Shown here: positions 48,600-60,219 of the stretch, piece after piece
Position numbering within the stretch: position 1 is the stretch's first letter
Layout: the number at the start of each line of letters is the position of its first letter
DNA from: Phyto melanocephala
Lineage: Eukaryota; Arthropoda; Insecta; Diptera; Rhinophoridae
Length of the DNA: 64,000 nucleotides
Assembly (NCBI GenBank): GCA_941918925.1
Contig: OW799233.1
Location: 112,899,833-112,963,832, forward strand
Direction: 5' to 3'
Made by a program: the position numbers and the translations under genes
Notes under the pieces: generated by a model
The model's database searches: none
The model's input: only the letters and a program-made list of their open reading frames with translations
What the model was told of the DNA's origin: nothing

Positions 48600-49130
48600 A
48601 ATATTGTTTCCAAAAGTTAGTGAAGCTAAAATAGAAGGTGTTTTTTTAGAGGCTTACAACTTTCCTGTACCGCGGTTTATGAGCGCTGTAGAATTTTGCA
48701 CCAAGTTGCGCTATTGTATTAATTTCTTCTCCAAATGGTTTGCAATGACATATGGACAAAAAAAATATCACAAATTATTTCCCTGTAATATTTGCCAGTT
48801 ACGCTAATGTTGCCACCAGTTTCGATTTTGAAGAGGAATAGGCTGATGACGTCTTTGATATTTAAACCGAACAAAACAGTGTTTTTTTTAGGTGTAATGA
48901 AGTCTGATGAGGGTTGCTTTCTCTCCAAAAATTACAATACTACTTGCTTACATACCCGTTAAACCAGAAATAAGCCTCCTTATCGCTGAAGACAATTTGA
49001 CGATAAAAATCTGGTTTAACTTTTAGTTGAACCGCACCTAATTCACCAAACACACGATGCAATTGTTGGTGGTTTTATAAGTAGTGGACGGGCCGAGATC
49101 GAGTTGTAGAGAACGGCGTCGGATCTATAA
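48600..49130 (-). pseudogene. decayed mariner (DD41D-like) transposase
   Basis: Minus strand: FYRQIVFSDKEAYFWFNGYV near 48965-49025 is the first catalytic region (Asp kept), followed by WRESNPHQTSLHL. Downstream parts are scrambled by frameshifts. No TIRs found. Confidence 0.6.
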
Positions 49131-49371
49131 AATTTAGTCCTATGAATCGATCCATAGTATTGTGTATTAGGAAGTAGTGGTTTGCTTCAATATTCCCCTT
49201 ACCTACATATATAAAGGGTCCGCCATCTAACGTTTTTTTCAACTAGTGCTTATTTCGTAAATGGTAACACTTAGCTCATGTCTGATTTGACAGATAATTA
49301 GTTTTATCCTTCCGCTGAACGAATATGGTTGTGTATACGCTTGAACAACGCTGGGAAATATTGCGACATTG

Positions 49372-52300
49372 CACTGCGGGTCAAATGACTGGTTTTTTAG
49401 GCAAAAAATCCAATTTTGCAGTGAACTATTTCAAAAAATTGATAATGGCATTTTGTACTACACATTTTCAAATACCCAAAAATAAAAAATCAGAGTCAGG
49501 CGGCAACCCATGACTTAAAGACAAGCTGTCAAAGTTGAAGTTTTTTTGGTTTGCTTTATTCTCTCATATTCCGCTTTATTGTGCCTGATATTAAAACTAT
49601 TGTTTAACAAAATATATAATCTGAAACAAAATTTTCTAAAATGGAAAGTATTAATACAGGTACGTTAAAAAAAATGCTATTAATAAGTTTCATAAAAATA
49701 ATGTTGTAGTTAATATTTTGTTGTGACAAAGTGTGTCGTCTTTTCTGTGTAGTTTTGGTTGTCGACCGTGTGTTTCTTGGAGTAGTACTTTGTTTATTGG
49801 GACGTATTGTTGGAACACTATACATGTGGAGAAAGGTAATGATGTGTACTTTCATGTGTTTAAATAACCAATTGCCCAAAATTGCATTAACTTATTTATA
49901 TTTCACTTTTAAGATTGCGTAAAAATAAAAAATACTGATATATTCAATTTTTGGTTACGAAATAATCGAAATGCTACAACTGTTGTCAACTGGATTTTCA
50001 CGAAATTTAATAGAACAGTGGATGAAGAACGTATTGCAACAATAAAAAAGAAAATTAACAATTTTTGTGCTTATGCTAACCAAAAGTGGAACAAGAATCA
50101 TAGATGTTTGAAGACATTTGAAAAATACGAAAGTTTATGGTTATCGAAAGAGACTGAATTTAAATTCTCTGAAAGTGATGTCGGAAACAAAAGAGGTCGT
50201 CCTCATGTTGGATATAGCGAGGGAAGTGCGCGGCAAAAACGAAAACTTGCTTCCGAGATATCGTCCGTACAGGGACACGATACCAAATTATTGGTTCATG
50301 CTGCTTCAATATCATCTCATGCATCAAAAGCAAATGACTTAAATTTTGTTTTAAAGGAAGTAGCTTTATCACCATCTAGGGCTACTAAAATAAGACAAGT
50401 TATAACATGCCATGAAAAAAAACCATTTCCACTCTCCCCAGAAGAAGCATTATTATTTTTGATAGAGAATAATTTAACAAAGCAACAGTACATAAACATT
50501 AGGGAAATGAGCAAATCACGTAACTGTGATATTTATCCACATTACCAAAAAATTCGAGAGTGCAAACTTCAATGCCGACCTGAAGGATTAACGGTAACGG
50601 AATCATCAGCACAAATTCCCCTGCAGAGCTTAGTTAACCATACTGCAAAAAGAATTTTGTCCTACCAAGAAGAAGTTTTAATGCAAATACCTGAGCTGAA
50701 TGAAGTTACTTTGGTTTTAAGTTATGGTTTCGACGGTTCCACTGGGCAAAGTTCATTTAAACAAATATTTAGCACCAACGCCCCAGAAAGCTTAGATAAC
50801 TCGCTATTTGTAACATCAGTTACACCACTGGAAATAATCACGTCTCATTATGCAACAGTTTGGATTAATCGTACACCTCAATCGGTTCGTTTTTGCCGAC
50901 CACTTAAAATTGAATTTATAAAGGAAACCAAGGAGCATATATTGAAAGAAGAAGCATATATTGAGAAGTGATTTGGATGTGCAAATAAAAAATCTTGAGC
51001 CTTTAGAATATTTTTTGGTAAATAGTAGAAAGATATCAGTAAAGTATGAACTTATTATGACTTTAATTGATGGGAAAGTCCTGAACGTGCTTACGGAAAC
51101 AAAATCTTCTCAGTCGTGCCCAATTTGTGGTGGGAATCCGAAGCAGTTTTTATCAATAAATGATTTAAGTTCATTGGTGTTTCAGCCAAAACCAAATTCA
51201 TTAAAGTATGGCATAAGCCCTTTACACGCATGGATTCGATGTTTAGAATTTGTTCTTAATCTTTCATATAGAATTCATATTAAAAAATGGCAAATTCGAA
51301 GTGCTGAGGACAAATTACTACTGCAACAGAGAAAAAGTGAAATTCAACAAAAATTCTGGCAGAAAATGGGTCTTCATGTTCATAAGCCAAAAAGTAATGG
51401 GAGTGGCTCAACCAACGACGGCAATACTGCACGAAGAGCATTTTCAAATCCGGAATTATTTGCATCTATAACAAATGTTAACATCGAGTTTTTAAAACAC
51501 TTGCAAATCATACTAATTGCAATTTCTAGCAATTTTGAGTTAAGTGTCGAAAACTTTAGAAGTTTTTGCTATGAAACTGCCGAAATATATTTTCAAAATT
51601 ACAAATGGTACCCAATGTCAGCGACCTTGCATAAAATTTTAGCACATTCTTCACAAATAATACAAGCCTCAATAGTGCCTCTTGGATGCGCTGGAGAAAA
51701 TGCCTCTGAGGCGAGAAACAAATTTTATAAAAAGGATCGCATAGAGCATGCACGAAAGGATTCTAGAGAACACAATATATCTGATGTTTTTAACAGAGCC
51801 ATGGATTCTTCTGACCCATTTTTATCCAGTATTTGTATAAAAAACCGCCATTCAGCAAAGAAAAGTTTGCAGCTTCCAAGAGAAGTTATTTCTCTTTTAA
51901 AGATTCCTGATATTCCCGAGATATCTGATTTATCTGATTTCGAAGAGGAGACAGATGTTCTACCCAATTTTAATATAGAGTTAGAAGTTGATGAAACATT
52001 GGATAATTTTGATGTAAGGCTTTATTATAAAATACTAATTTTTATATAATTAAATGTTCTCTTTTTAGTGGGATTAAATCATGATGGCATTGGCAGATCA
52101 CATTAGTTTGTAAGTTGAGCTGTAAAGTAGCAAAAAAACTAATTTTATGTTATTAACTAAATTAACTTTATTTATGTATGTTTATAATTTCATAAATAAA
52201 TGTTATTTCTAGCATGAAAGCTGTCATTATCTAAAGGTCTTAATTACTATTAACGCACCCGCCACTAATCTTACTTTTCCTGTCACTGAAAGTGGGTGTG

Positions 52301-52587
52301 TAAATGGGTGACTTAGTGGGTATATACGTGGGTGTTTAAGTAGGTGAATTAACTAAATTTTTTCCAAAAACTATAACACGCAACAAAAGAAATTTTAAAA
52401 TCGTATTAATTTTCGGTGACCTTTAACATATCAAACAATAGAAATATTAGAAGTGGGCGTGGTTAGATCGGCTTGAAATTTTTACAAACAGCTTAGGTAC
52501 CCACAGTAGTCATCTGTTCCGAATTTGAAAGGTCTAGGTGCTTCCTGTGATTTATTGCCTCAAAAAACGGTCGTTTGACCCATAGTG
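49372..52587 (+). mobile_element. Transib transposon, 3,216 bp, nearly intact
   Basis: Flanked by a 5-bp duplication CATTG (49367-49371, 52588-52592), the length made by Transib and RAG. TIRs of about 39 bp, left CACTGCGGGTCAAATGAC, right end inverse CACTATGGGTCAAACGAC, with about six mismatches. The CACTATG end fits the Transib/RSS heptamer pattern. Encodes a RAG1-like transposase. Confidence 0.92.
49916..52049 (+). pseudogene. Transib transposase (RAG1-like), one frameshift
   Basis: Frame 1 runs to TGA at 50969-50971. The next frame is open from 50961 to TAA at 52047-52049, so one extra base (or two missing) near 50946-50965 breaks an otherwise continuous protein of about 700 residues. RAG1-core landmarks: YGFDGSTGQSS (first catalytic Asp, codon 50732), TLIDGKVLNVL (second Asp, codon 51069), CPICGG zinc-binding pair near 51115, and GENASEARNKFYK (Glu codon near 51708). 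GTG at 50018 may not be the true start: the frame is open up to 49916, where an AAG could be a splice acceptor from a short upstream exon. Acts in the nucleus, cutting at TIRs (family knowledge). Confidence 0.9.
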
Positions 52588-52967
52588 CATTGCTTCGGCC
52601 GATTTTGCCAAAAAAAATCATCTTTTCAGATGAAGCTCATTTTGATCTTGGCGGGTATGTAAACAAGCAAAATTGTCGCATTTGGGGCACAGAAAACCCG
52701 CACGCATACATTGAAAGGCCTATACACCCAAAACGAGTGATTGTTTGGTGCAGATTTTGATCCAGAGGTATAATTGGGCCATTTTTCTTCCAAAATGAGC
52801 AAGGAGTGGCCGCAGTCAATGGCGATGGTTATCGAGCCATGTTAAACGAATTGAAAGAGGAGGATATTGGCAACATTTGGTTTCAACAGGACGGCGCTAC
52901 GTGCCACACAGCCGAAGCTACACTTTTTTTATAGCATTTTCCAAAAAAAAAGTTATTTGGCGGACCC

Positions 52968-55199
52968 TATATATTGCGTATTACCTTCTTAGATAGACGA
53001 TTATGCACATCGTTAACTTAACGAATGCTTTATAAGTTTGGCGAACAGAAGACGAATTTTGGAAATGAAGTACCACGATTTGTATACATTGTTCTAGAGT
53101 AAGTTTTTGCGTAGTGATTTGCCAAAGTATACATTAAAAATATTACATACACTTTATTCGTATGACAGCTAGTTTTGCAGTTATCCCTATCGGAACATAG
53201 TGTGCTCGTATTCATATAGAATTACCTAGAGCTAAATGAAAAATTTATTTGCTAAATGGTTGCGTTCGTTGAAATTCGTAGAATTTTAGAAGAAACATTT
53301 TTAAGGTGTTCTTTTCTGATTCACGATTAAAACATGGAAAGTAGGGACAACTTTAAATAAATTGTATTATAAAATATTTATCACACTTTAAGACTCAGAT
53401 ATGGTAGCTAAGCTTAGGAAAAACCACTTGTTCATAATGACATAGTTAACTAAAAACCATTTGCCATTAACAAAACTCTTAAGCATCAACACACCATGTT
53501 TATGAACATATGTATGTATGTGTTATACTTACTCGTATTCAAGTGCATACATATATAAAAAATTTTATAAATAAACCATGTGTATGTGCTCCATGTATAC
53601 ACTGCTTTACAAAGTTTATCCTTATGATACAAATACAGACTTAGGCTAGGAAAGTTTTCCACCGACAAGAGATGGCAAAGTGACTAAGTTTTTTTTTTTC
53701 AACACCATAAAGAGGGATTTAAATAGGTTTCAATTAAAATTACTTTATATTTAAAACCGAACATTATTTCGAAATTATTGTCATTCGCAATGGTTCCAAG
53801 ATATAAATACTTTCAATTTAATACACGATTAAAATTAAAATCCTAGCAAATAATTCAGGCCACTTGAACATCTCCAAACTACTTACCTAATGTTAGAATT
53901 AAATGTAAATGTTGTAAGTAAAATTCATAAACATAAAAGTAAAATGTAAAATTGTATTTGTTGCTTGCTTTGTGTCTGCCTGCCTGCAAATGTGAACTGA
54001 AGGTAGTTGTTGCAAGAATACGTATCGTATGGATGATGTACATAGTTGACAAAACTAATGTATTTTAGTATGTGTTTTATTTGCATTTGAAAGTACAAAT
54101 GTGTGTGTGTATAGTACAGTAAGTATATATAAATGTTAATACATATTAGAGGGTTCTGTATGATTGTTAAATCATATATTCATTACGTTTATTCATTTAT
54201 TACCGCTATTAGATAGTTTAGCATGAATTGATACGAGGGTCGTATCGAATGCTAATAAATTTTTGAAAAATGCAAAAGTTTATTTTTAATAAAAAGGTTT
54301 TTAGTAAAGACGGTTATTTTGTGCGGTCATTTTATTTTTATTAAACTTTAAACGGTAGGTGGCTACCGATTGTATTGCTTCTGATGGGTTTTATAAAGTC
54401 GAAGATCTACGCTGCTAAGCTCCAGCTAATTTATTTTTTTATACGGCAGAGTCATTTGAGATTATATTTCCTTGACCCGTGACGCCATGATAAGCCACGG
54501 CAGTTATTAAAACGATATCAATTTCATTACGTTACTTCTACCTTGTTCTTTATACTCAAAAAAAAATTTCGCTAAAATGTTTTTCACACAAAACCCGAAG
54601 TATGAAAAGTTCTTAATATAAAATCATTTAAAAATAAGAGTTAAAGTAAAATTACAAGGAATTATAAAACAATAAAACAACTTTGTAGAAGTTTTCTCTG
54701 TCAATCTTCCTAAACTCGATTTACTCAAAAACCGTTAAAGTAATTTAACCTTGTGTTGGCCGAAATACACAAGCTTCGTCATCACATCAAACTATTGGAA
54801 CTACAATACGTAGCTTTGCTAACTGCAGCTGCGGGATACTAAAGATGGACTTAAGAGATGTGTTGTTTCACTTTATCTTGTCAGTAGAACAAAATTTTGC
54901 TTCAGTGATTTTTATAAATAAAATGTGTTCTTAAAGCGGAGTGGTATAAATTCTTTCACATACATACGTTTAATCCTGTAGGAATTTTATTTGTTTGTAT
55001 GTATGTATATGTCCACTAAAACTTTATAATTAATAAAATAAATTTTATTTATTATAATAATAATAAGTAAATAATAATTTTATAATAATAACATTTTTTA
55101 TAATAATTTAAATAATTTGATCAACCCTCCTACATTCATATGTTATGTTTATAATTTTGCAATTTCATTTGAGAAGTCAACATCAAATAACATCTTTAA
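52968..55199. other. intron sequence, no gene seen
   Basis: No element recognised over 2.2 kb. Confidence 0.35.
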
Positions 55200-55520
55200 A
55201 TAAATTCTACAGATTTTCTGAAATAACAGTTATGCGCAAAATAATAGCACTATATTTTAAATACAATTTAATAAACTGTAAATAATCAGTCCTTAGCTTG
55301 GTAAAATATGGTCCCATCAATAAATTATGATTAAAATTCGGACTTAACGTAAGGTCATGTAGACCTTTTTTTCTTCCCAAATCAGGATTCCTATCAATGG
55401 ACAAATTCTCTTGATACTGTTAAATAATATTGGAAACAGTTTGGCGGCAGATTTTTTTTTGCGAAATTTTTTGTAGGAGCAGTCCGGATTTTTTTATTTT
55501 TTTAATAACTTTTGTACGTC
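55200..55520 (-). mobile_element. Tc1-like remnant
   Basis: ATGCGCAAAATAATAGCAC near 55231 resembles the terminal sequence of Tc1-type elements; minus-strand frame fragments follow. No second end found. Confidence 0.35.
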
Positions 55521-55857
55521 TTGTCAAACTCACAACAAATCAACAGGGTTGCCATTCAAAATAATAACTGACACATTTTCCAAAAATAACTACATAATAA
55601 AAATTTAAATATTACTCCAAAAAAAGGTTAAGAGGCAAAATATGTGTTAAGATTTTTTCGATCTTACTTCTTAGCCTTCACCAACACCAGTCACAACAGG
55701 AATTATAAATTGTATATAGTTTAACATTACTTGGTAAAAAGCTTTAAATAAACTGTTTATTATGTTTATTTCAATAAATACGATGTAAGAATGCTGTTTT
55801 CAAAACTTAAATTTTTTAAACTAAAAAACCAATATTTTTTAACAAATTTTTAATTCG

Positions 55858-56260
55858 AATAAAAGTAAGAGCGCTACAATCAGTCGTGCAGGATTTTATA
55901 TATCCTTCTTCAAAATGTCCGTAGCTACGTACGACTAAAACCAATCCTAAGCAAATATGTATACGATTGTTCTGTGGTCGAAGCAATATGTAAAACGCCA
56001 TTTTGTACATTTAAGGTCGACATTTTTTTGAGTTGTATGACATTCTGCTGGTCAAGTTCTTCAGTTAAAAAAATATGAAATTCGCCATTTCGTTGTGTTG
56101 CACATCTTGCGTTTAAACGTTTTCCGGATATACTGTAATCTATTAGTCAAGTCGTTTCTTTTGATACCCATATTGTAGTGGTTGAAAAATATTTAATTTG
56201 AAATTTTTTTCAGGCGCCCTGCATATTGAGTGCAATTAAATAGATTTTGCAATTCATTAA
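55858..56260 (-). mobile_element. mini-me-like element, family 3 (decayed)
   Basis: Shares AAGTAAGAGCGCTACA..TTATATATCCTTC and GATACCCATATTGTAG with the copies at 44.7 and 60.2 kb; the hairpin has decayed. Confidence 0.45.
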
Positions 56261-56579
56261 ATAATTTTTAACGATACTCGACAACTGTTACATTAATGTG
56301 GCACCTTTGTCAGAAAAGAAGTATAAATAAATTCACCACTAACACTACTTCCGCAGGTAGTAGCGCTATAGCCGAGACTAAACAAGTGGCTTTTGTGTCG
56401 GCTATAAAGTTTAACTTTTTGTCGATAAAGTGAACAGCAACAAAATTATTGTCGTTTAGATAACAATAACAACTGTCGTTCATATGTATTACTGAATACC
56501 AAAATTAATAAAATTGTTGTTAACTGTTAAAATAAGTTATTGAATCGCACTACAGAGCTAAAAATGGTTGATTGTTATA

Positions 56580-57117
56580 AAGGGTCCGCCATCTAACGTT
56601 TTTATTTAACTAGTACTTATTTCGTGAATTAACTTAGCTCATGTCTTATATGACAGATAATTAGTTTAATCCTTTCGCTGAACGAATATGGTTGTGTATA
56701 CGCTTGAACAACGCTTCGCTAAGTGGGCCTGCGATCGACTTACAGAAGATGCCGATTTTGCCAAAAAAAAAATCATCTTTTCAGAATTAGCTCATTTTGA
56801 TCTTGGCGGGTATGTAAACAAGCATAATTGTCGCATTTGGAGCACAGAAAACCCGCACGCATACATTGAAAAGCCTATACACCCAAAACGAGTCATTGTT
56901 TGGTGAGGATTTTTGTCCAGAGGTATAATTGGGCCATTTACAGTCAATGGCGATCGTTATCGGGCCATGTTGAACGAATTTTTGTTCACAAAAATTGAAG
57001 AGGAGGATATTGGTAACATTTGGTTTCAACAGAACCGCGCTACACAGCCACACAGCCGAAGCTACACTCGATATTTTGCGCCCTGTTTCAAAAAAAAAAG
57101 TTATTTGGCGGACCCTT
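56580..57117 (+). mobile_element. DD41D mariner derivative, internally deleted
   Basis: TIR AAGGGTCCGCCATCTAACG at 56580, inverse end near 57101-57117. Retains FAKWACDRLTEDADFAKK, a catalytic fragment (LAHFDLGGYVNKHNC) and NIWFQQNRAT, in shifting frames. Deletion points differ from the copies at 49.2 and 60.8 kb. Confidence 0.85.
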
Positions 57118-57199
57118 TTTTAAAAACAAAATACGGCAAAACCAACGCAGTTGTATTGCTTTGCTTATATCTCATATTTTAAGGTTTTATACAACATAC

Positions 57200-57610
57200 G
57201 GGTATGTGCAACTTACGAAGGCTTAAAAAATTTGATTTCATCAGACGCAGATCATGCAATAGCTTTCAGAAAATATATGTATACTTTTTGGGGTCGCAAA
57301 TAAATACTGCAGAAATTACAAACGGAATGACAAAGCCATATATCGATGGTCACAAGTAGAAAGGCCCTAACTCGTATCTTTTATGAAATTTAATGCAATA
57401 TTATTAATAGTAAAAGTATTATAAGTATTATTACAAAAGAAGTAACATGATGATAATACAGTTTCTGTTACGTTTTTGCCGTCTCCTGTAAAGTTACAAT
57501 TATTTGATTTAGGGCCTTTCTACTTGTGACCAACGATATACGGCTTTGTCATTCCGTTTGTAATTTCTACAGTTTCCGTTTGTAATTTCTACACTTGGCA
57601 CCACAGGTAA
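57200..57610. mobile_element. mini-me fragments around a fold-back element
   Basis: Arms 57307-57371 and 57510-57573 (about 64 bp) form a near-perfect inverted repeat. The inner part GGTCACAAGTAGAAAGGCCC is a TIR of about 23 bp; the outer part is mini-me sequence (TTTGTCATTCCGTTTGTAA). Confidence 0.65.
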
Positions 57611-58082
57611 AAATATGTGATGTTCTTTCATTTATAATTTTTTTTTTTTCTAATAAATTCTATTAGTGTTTTGAAGATAAGTTCTAAATCAAAATTATTA
57701 CCTAAAGAGCAAATGATTATGAATGTTAGCAGTTGTGCTAGACTCGTGGTATTAATACCAAATGAAAGAAAGGCTAGATTAAATAAAACACAATCAAAAT
57801 TCCGAACTGGATTTTTTTGACTTAATACCTTTTTGTCGAACGTTTAAAAAATTTCTCAGGATCATAACAAATTTGTACCAAAAATTCACTGGTAACTTTT
57901 ATAATCCTTAAATAATAGATAGTTTTGAATATATAAAGTTCTAAAATGACCTGGATTGGTTAGAAAATTATTTGTTACAAATTAAATTTATCTCTTGTAA
58001 ATAACCAAATTTTAAATTATACCCATTTTAATTTAATTCAAACAATTCTGCTCTCAGCTGTTAAAATACAGTATTTACTTAC
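57611..58082. other. intron sequence, no gene seen
   Basis: Nothing recognised before the splice donor at 58082. Confidence 0.4.
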
Positions 58083-58266
58083 CAACTATTAATTTACTGC
58101 TGACATCAATCAAATCACTTTGGCATGTTAAGTCTACGGCTGTGTTAAAATTATACTGTGATAATTTGACAAAGATTTCCATAAAATTAAACTCGGTCCA
58201 AGCACAAGAGTAGTCAGCAAATGAAAAATACGTCAGTAGATATTTCGTACACAAAATAATGCCAAA
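58083..58266 (-). CDS. htt: huntingtin exon (3rd, 184 nt)
   Basis: Acceptor CGTCTTAG before 58266, donor GTAAGT after 58083; phase 0 in, phase 1 out. Encodes FGIILCTKYLLTYFSFADYS then WTEFNFMEIFVKLSQYNFNT and AVDLTCQSDLIDVSSKLIV, which fits human [20 protein letters not shown]. Separated from exon 2 by only 136 bp and from exon 4 by 20.2 kb. Confidence 0.92.
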
Positions 58267-58402
58267 CTAAGACGGGAAAAGCAAAAAAAATAAAAGAAAA
58301 GCAAAACTTTAAGTAAAGATGACATTTTGAGTTAATCACCATAAAATAAAAATAATAAATAGACCATAACAAAATACAAGACTCTGCCGTATATATATTT
58401 AC

Positions 58403-58888
58403 CTGCATATTTTTATCTTTCAATGACATCAATCTATTTGTTAGACGATATAATACTTTGGATAAGACTGTTTCAATTTCTTCCCGTTTTGGTAAATTCA
58501 TATTAAATGATGAAGATGTTTGTGTTCCATAAGATGACGATAATGATGACCCATCCAAACTTGTTAAGTTGTCTGTTAGCTGCTCTTGCTGCGGATTTAA
58601 TAAGCAACGTAGTGCGGGTGACATGTCATTAAAGATGCTATAGTCTAAGAAGTTGATCAATAACTTTAGATTTTGTACATAAGTTTTATGTAGAGCATCT
58701 TTGTCGTTCTTATAGTCAAAATATATTTTATTATTTTGTGTTTGTGATTGTTGTTGTTGCTGTTGTTTTTGCAGGCTCATATGTTTGGCATTTTGTAAAA
58801 TAAAATTACATAAACATTTCGAGGCATATTCCCTAACACGTACATCATCTTCGCCAATCAGTTGCAAAAGTTCATCGATAAATGAATT
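58403..58888 (-). CDS. htt: huntingtin exon (2nd, 486 nt)
   Basis: Acceptor GTTAACAG before 58888, donor GTAAAT after 58403, phase 0 both ends, 162 codons. NSFIDELLQLIGEDDVRVRE then YASKCLCNFI, equivalent to human [20 protein letters not shown], the end of the N-terminal HEAT domain. A run of six Gln (near 58745-58765) and a Ser tract (LDGSSLSSSYGTQTSSS) sit in loops; it ends KVLYRLTNRLMSLKDKN. Confidence 0.94.
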
Positions 58889-59504
58889 CTGTTAACGAGA
58901 ACGGAAAAAGGATGTTCTTTGTAAATATATCTGTGTATGTGCATTTTACTATCCCAAAAAAAAGACATTTTTATAGACTTTCGAGTAGTAGAAAATGAGA
59001 TGAAATTTTTTAAGCAAATCAACTAACATATCAGTTGTTATTCGGTTTGAATAGTTTGCATGAAAAATGCATATTTACTTTAGAGCATCAAATAAAAGTT
59101 TCTATTAAATATTTACCCCCAGTATTTATTTGTAAAAAAAAACTACCATTTTATTTATTTATGCTTCGAGACACAAAACGCCAATAAAGTGTATGAATAT
59201 ACTTATATACGTACATACATACATACATTTTTAGGTTATTGTAAGAAAATATATGTATGTACATTGAAAAGTGGTAAGAAAAACAAGTTAAATATGTACG
59301 AACGAGTAGAGTATATTTGCTTCAATTGAAATATTTTCTTCTTCTTTTGTAAGTAATGCCATTTAATCCATGGTTCTATGAGTAATAACTTAGAGCAACA
59401 AATTTACGAATAAATACGTAAACAAATTGATTATTCGAAATAATGATGCTAAAAAAATAAATATTTTTTCTGTATTCTGTGTAGCATAAGCATAGATGTA
59501 AGTT
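58889..59504. other. intron sequence, no gene seen
   Basis: Only short CATA runs near 59211-59230. Confidence 0.4.
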
Positions 59505-59896
59505 AATGGGCCAATTCAAAGTGGTTGCATATCAGTCGTATTTGTACTATTTCATATTATTTTATGCATGCATAAAATTTTTGTGAGTAATTTTCATACA
59601 AAAAAAATAATATGACTTTACACATTTGTTTCCTATGTATAAGAAATTGTTTATGTTATACTTTTAACCATACCGTCTCTCAGAGAGAATTTCTTCGCTT
59701 ATCACCTCTCAGAGAGAATATTTTCTATTTTCTTCTTTCCTGTATACATACACTTTTTAACAACGTCATCTCTTTGTCTTCTTTCTTGTATTAAATACAT
59801 AATTTGTTAACAAAAGGTGTTCAAAGTCACTAGTCATATTAATATGAATTATATGACATAGTACAATATGAGAGACTACTTTGAATTGGCCCAATG
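59505..59896. mobile_element. MITE-like element
   Basis: TIR TGGGCCAATTCAAAGTGGT at 59509 and inverse ACTACTTTGAATTGGCCCA at 59875-59893, with weaker pairing inwards (TTTGTACTAT..). Interior has CTCTCAGAGAGAAT twice (near 59676 and 59706). Confidence 0.7.
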
Positions 59897-60219
59897 TAAA
59901 TACGAAATGCTCTAAAATAGTATATTGTATTAAGTACTTCATTTTTACAACTTTGTAAGTAGCTTATACATCTCTTGCTGGATCACTCTTAGATTTTCTG
60001 TCGACCGGTATAAACTACAAAAATTGTAAAGCAAACATATAAAAACTTCGTTATCATAAGAAATTATTCTTGTTTGATTAATTGAGCAATAACGCCTTTT
60101 TGGCAATAATACATTCTGTTCATTAATATATGGGCATTTCACAGAGATCAATTTCAGCTTTTTGCTTATTGAGAAAAAGTAAAATAATAGAAACCACTTT
60201 TAATTTAATTTTATAATAA

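Larger units (their letters stand above)
49214..52967 (+). mobile_element. DD41D mariner derivative, split by Transib
   Basis: Left end AAGGGTCCGCCATCTAACG at 49214, right end TTATTTGGCGGACCC ending 52967, next to TA. Left fragment encodes VYTLEQRWEILRH; right fragment encodes FSDEAHFDLGGYVNKQNC, then NIWFQQDGATCHTAEAT. Removing the Transib leaves about 0.53 kb, with the same internal deletion as the copy at 60788-61324. Confidence 0.85.
37908..58082 (-). other. htt: 20.2-kb huntingtin intron
   Basis: Between exons 3 and 4: donor GTAAGT at 58082, acceptor CAG at 37908. Exon 3 ends in phase 1 and exon 4 starts with the last two bases of that Gly codon, so no exon needs to be missing between them. 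Contains the hAT, Transib, mariner and mini-me copies listed here. Confidence 0.85.

Noticed and set aside
50160..50514. Minus-strand frames inside the Transib region
   Set aside because: Antisense shadows of the transposase.
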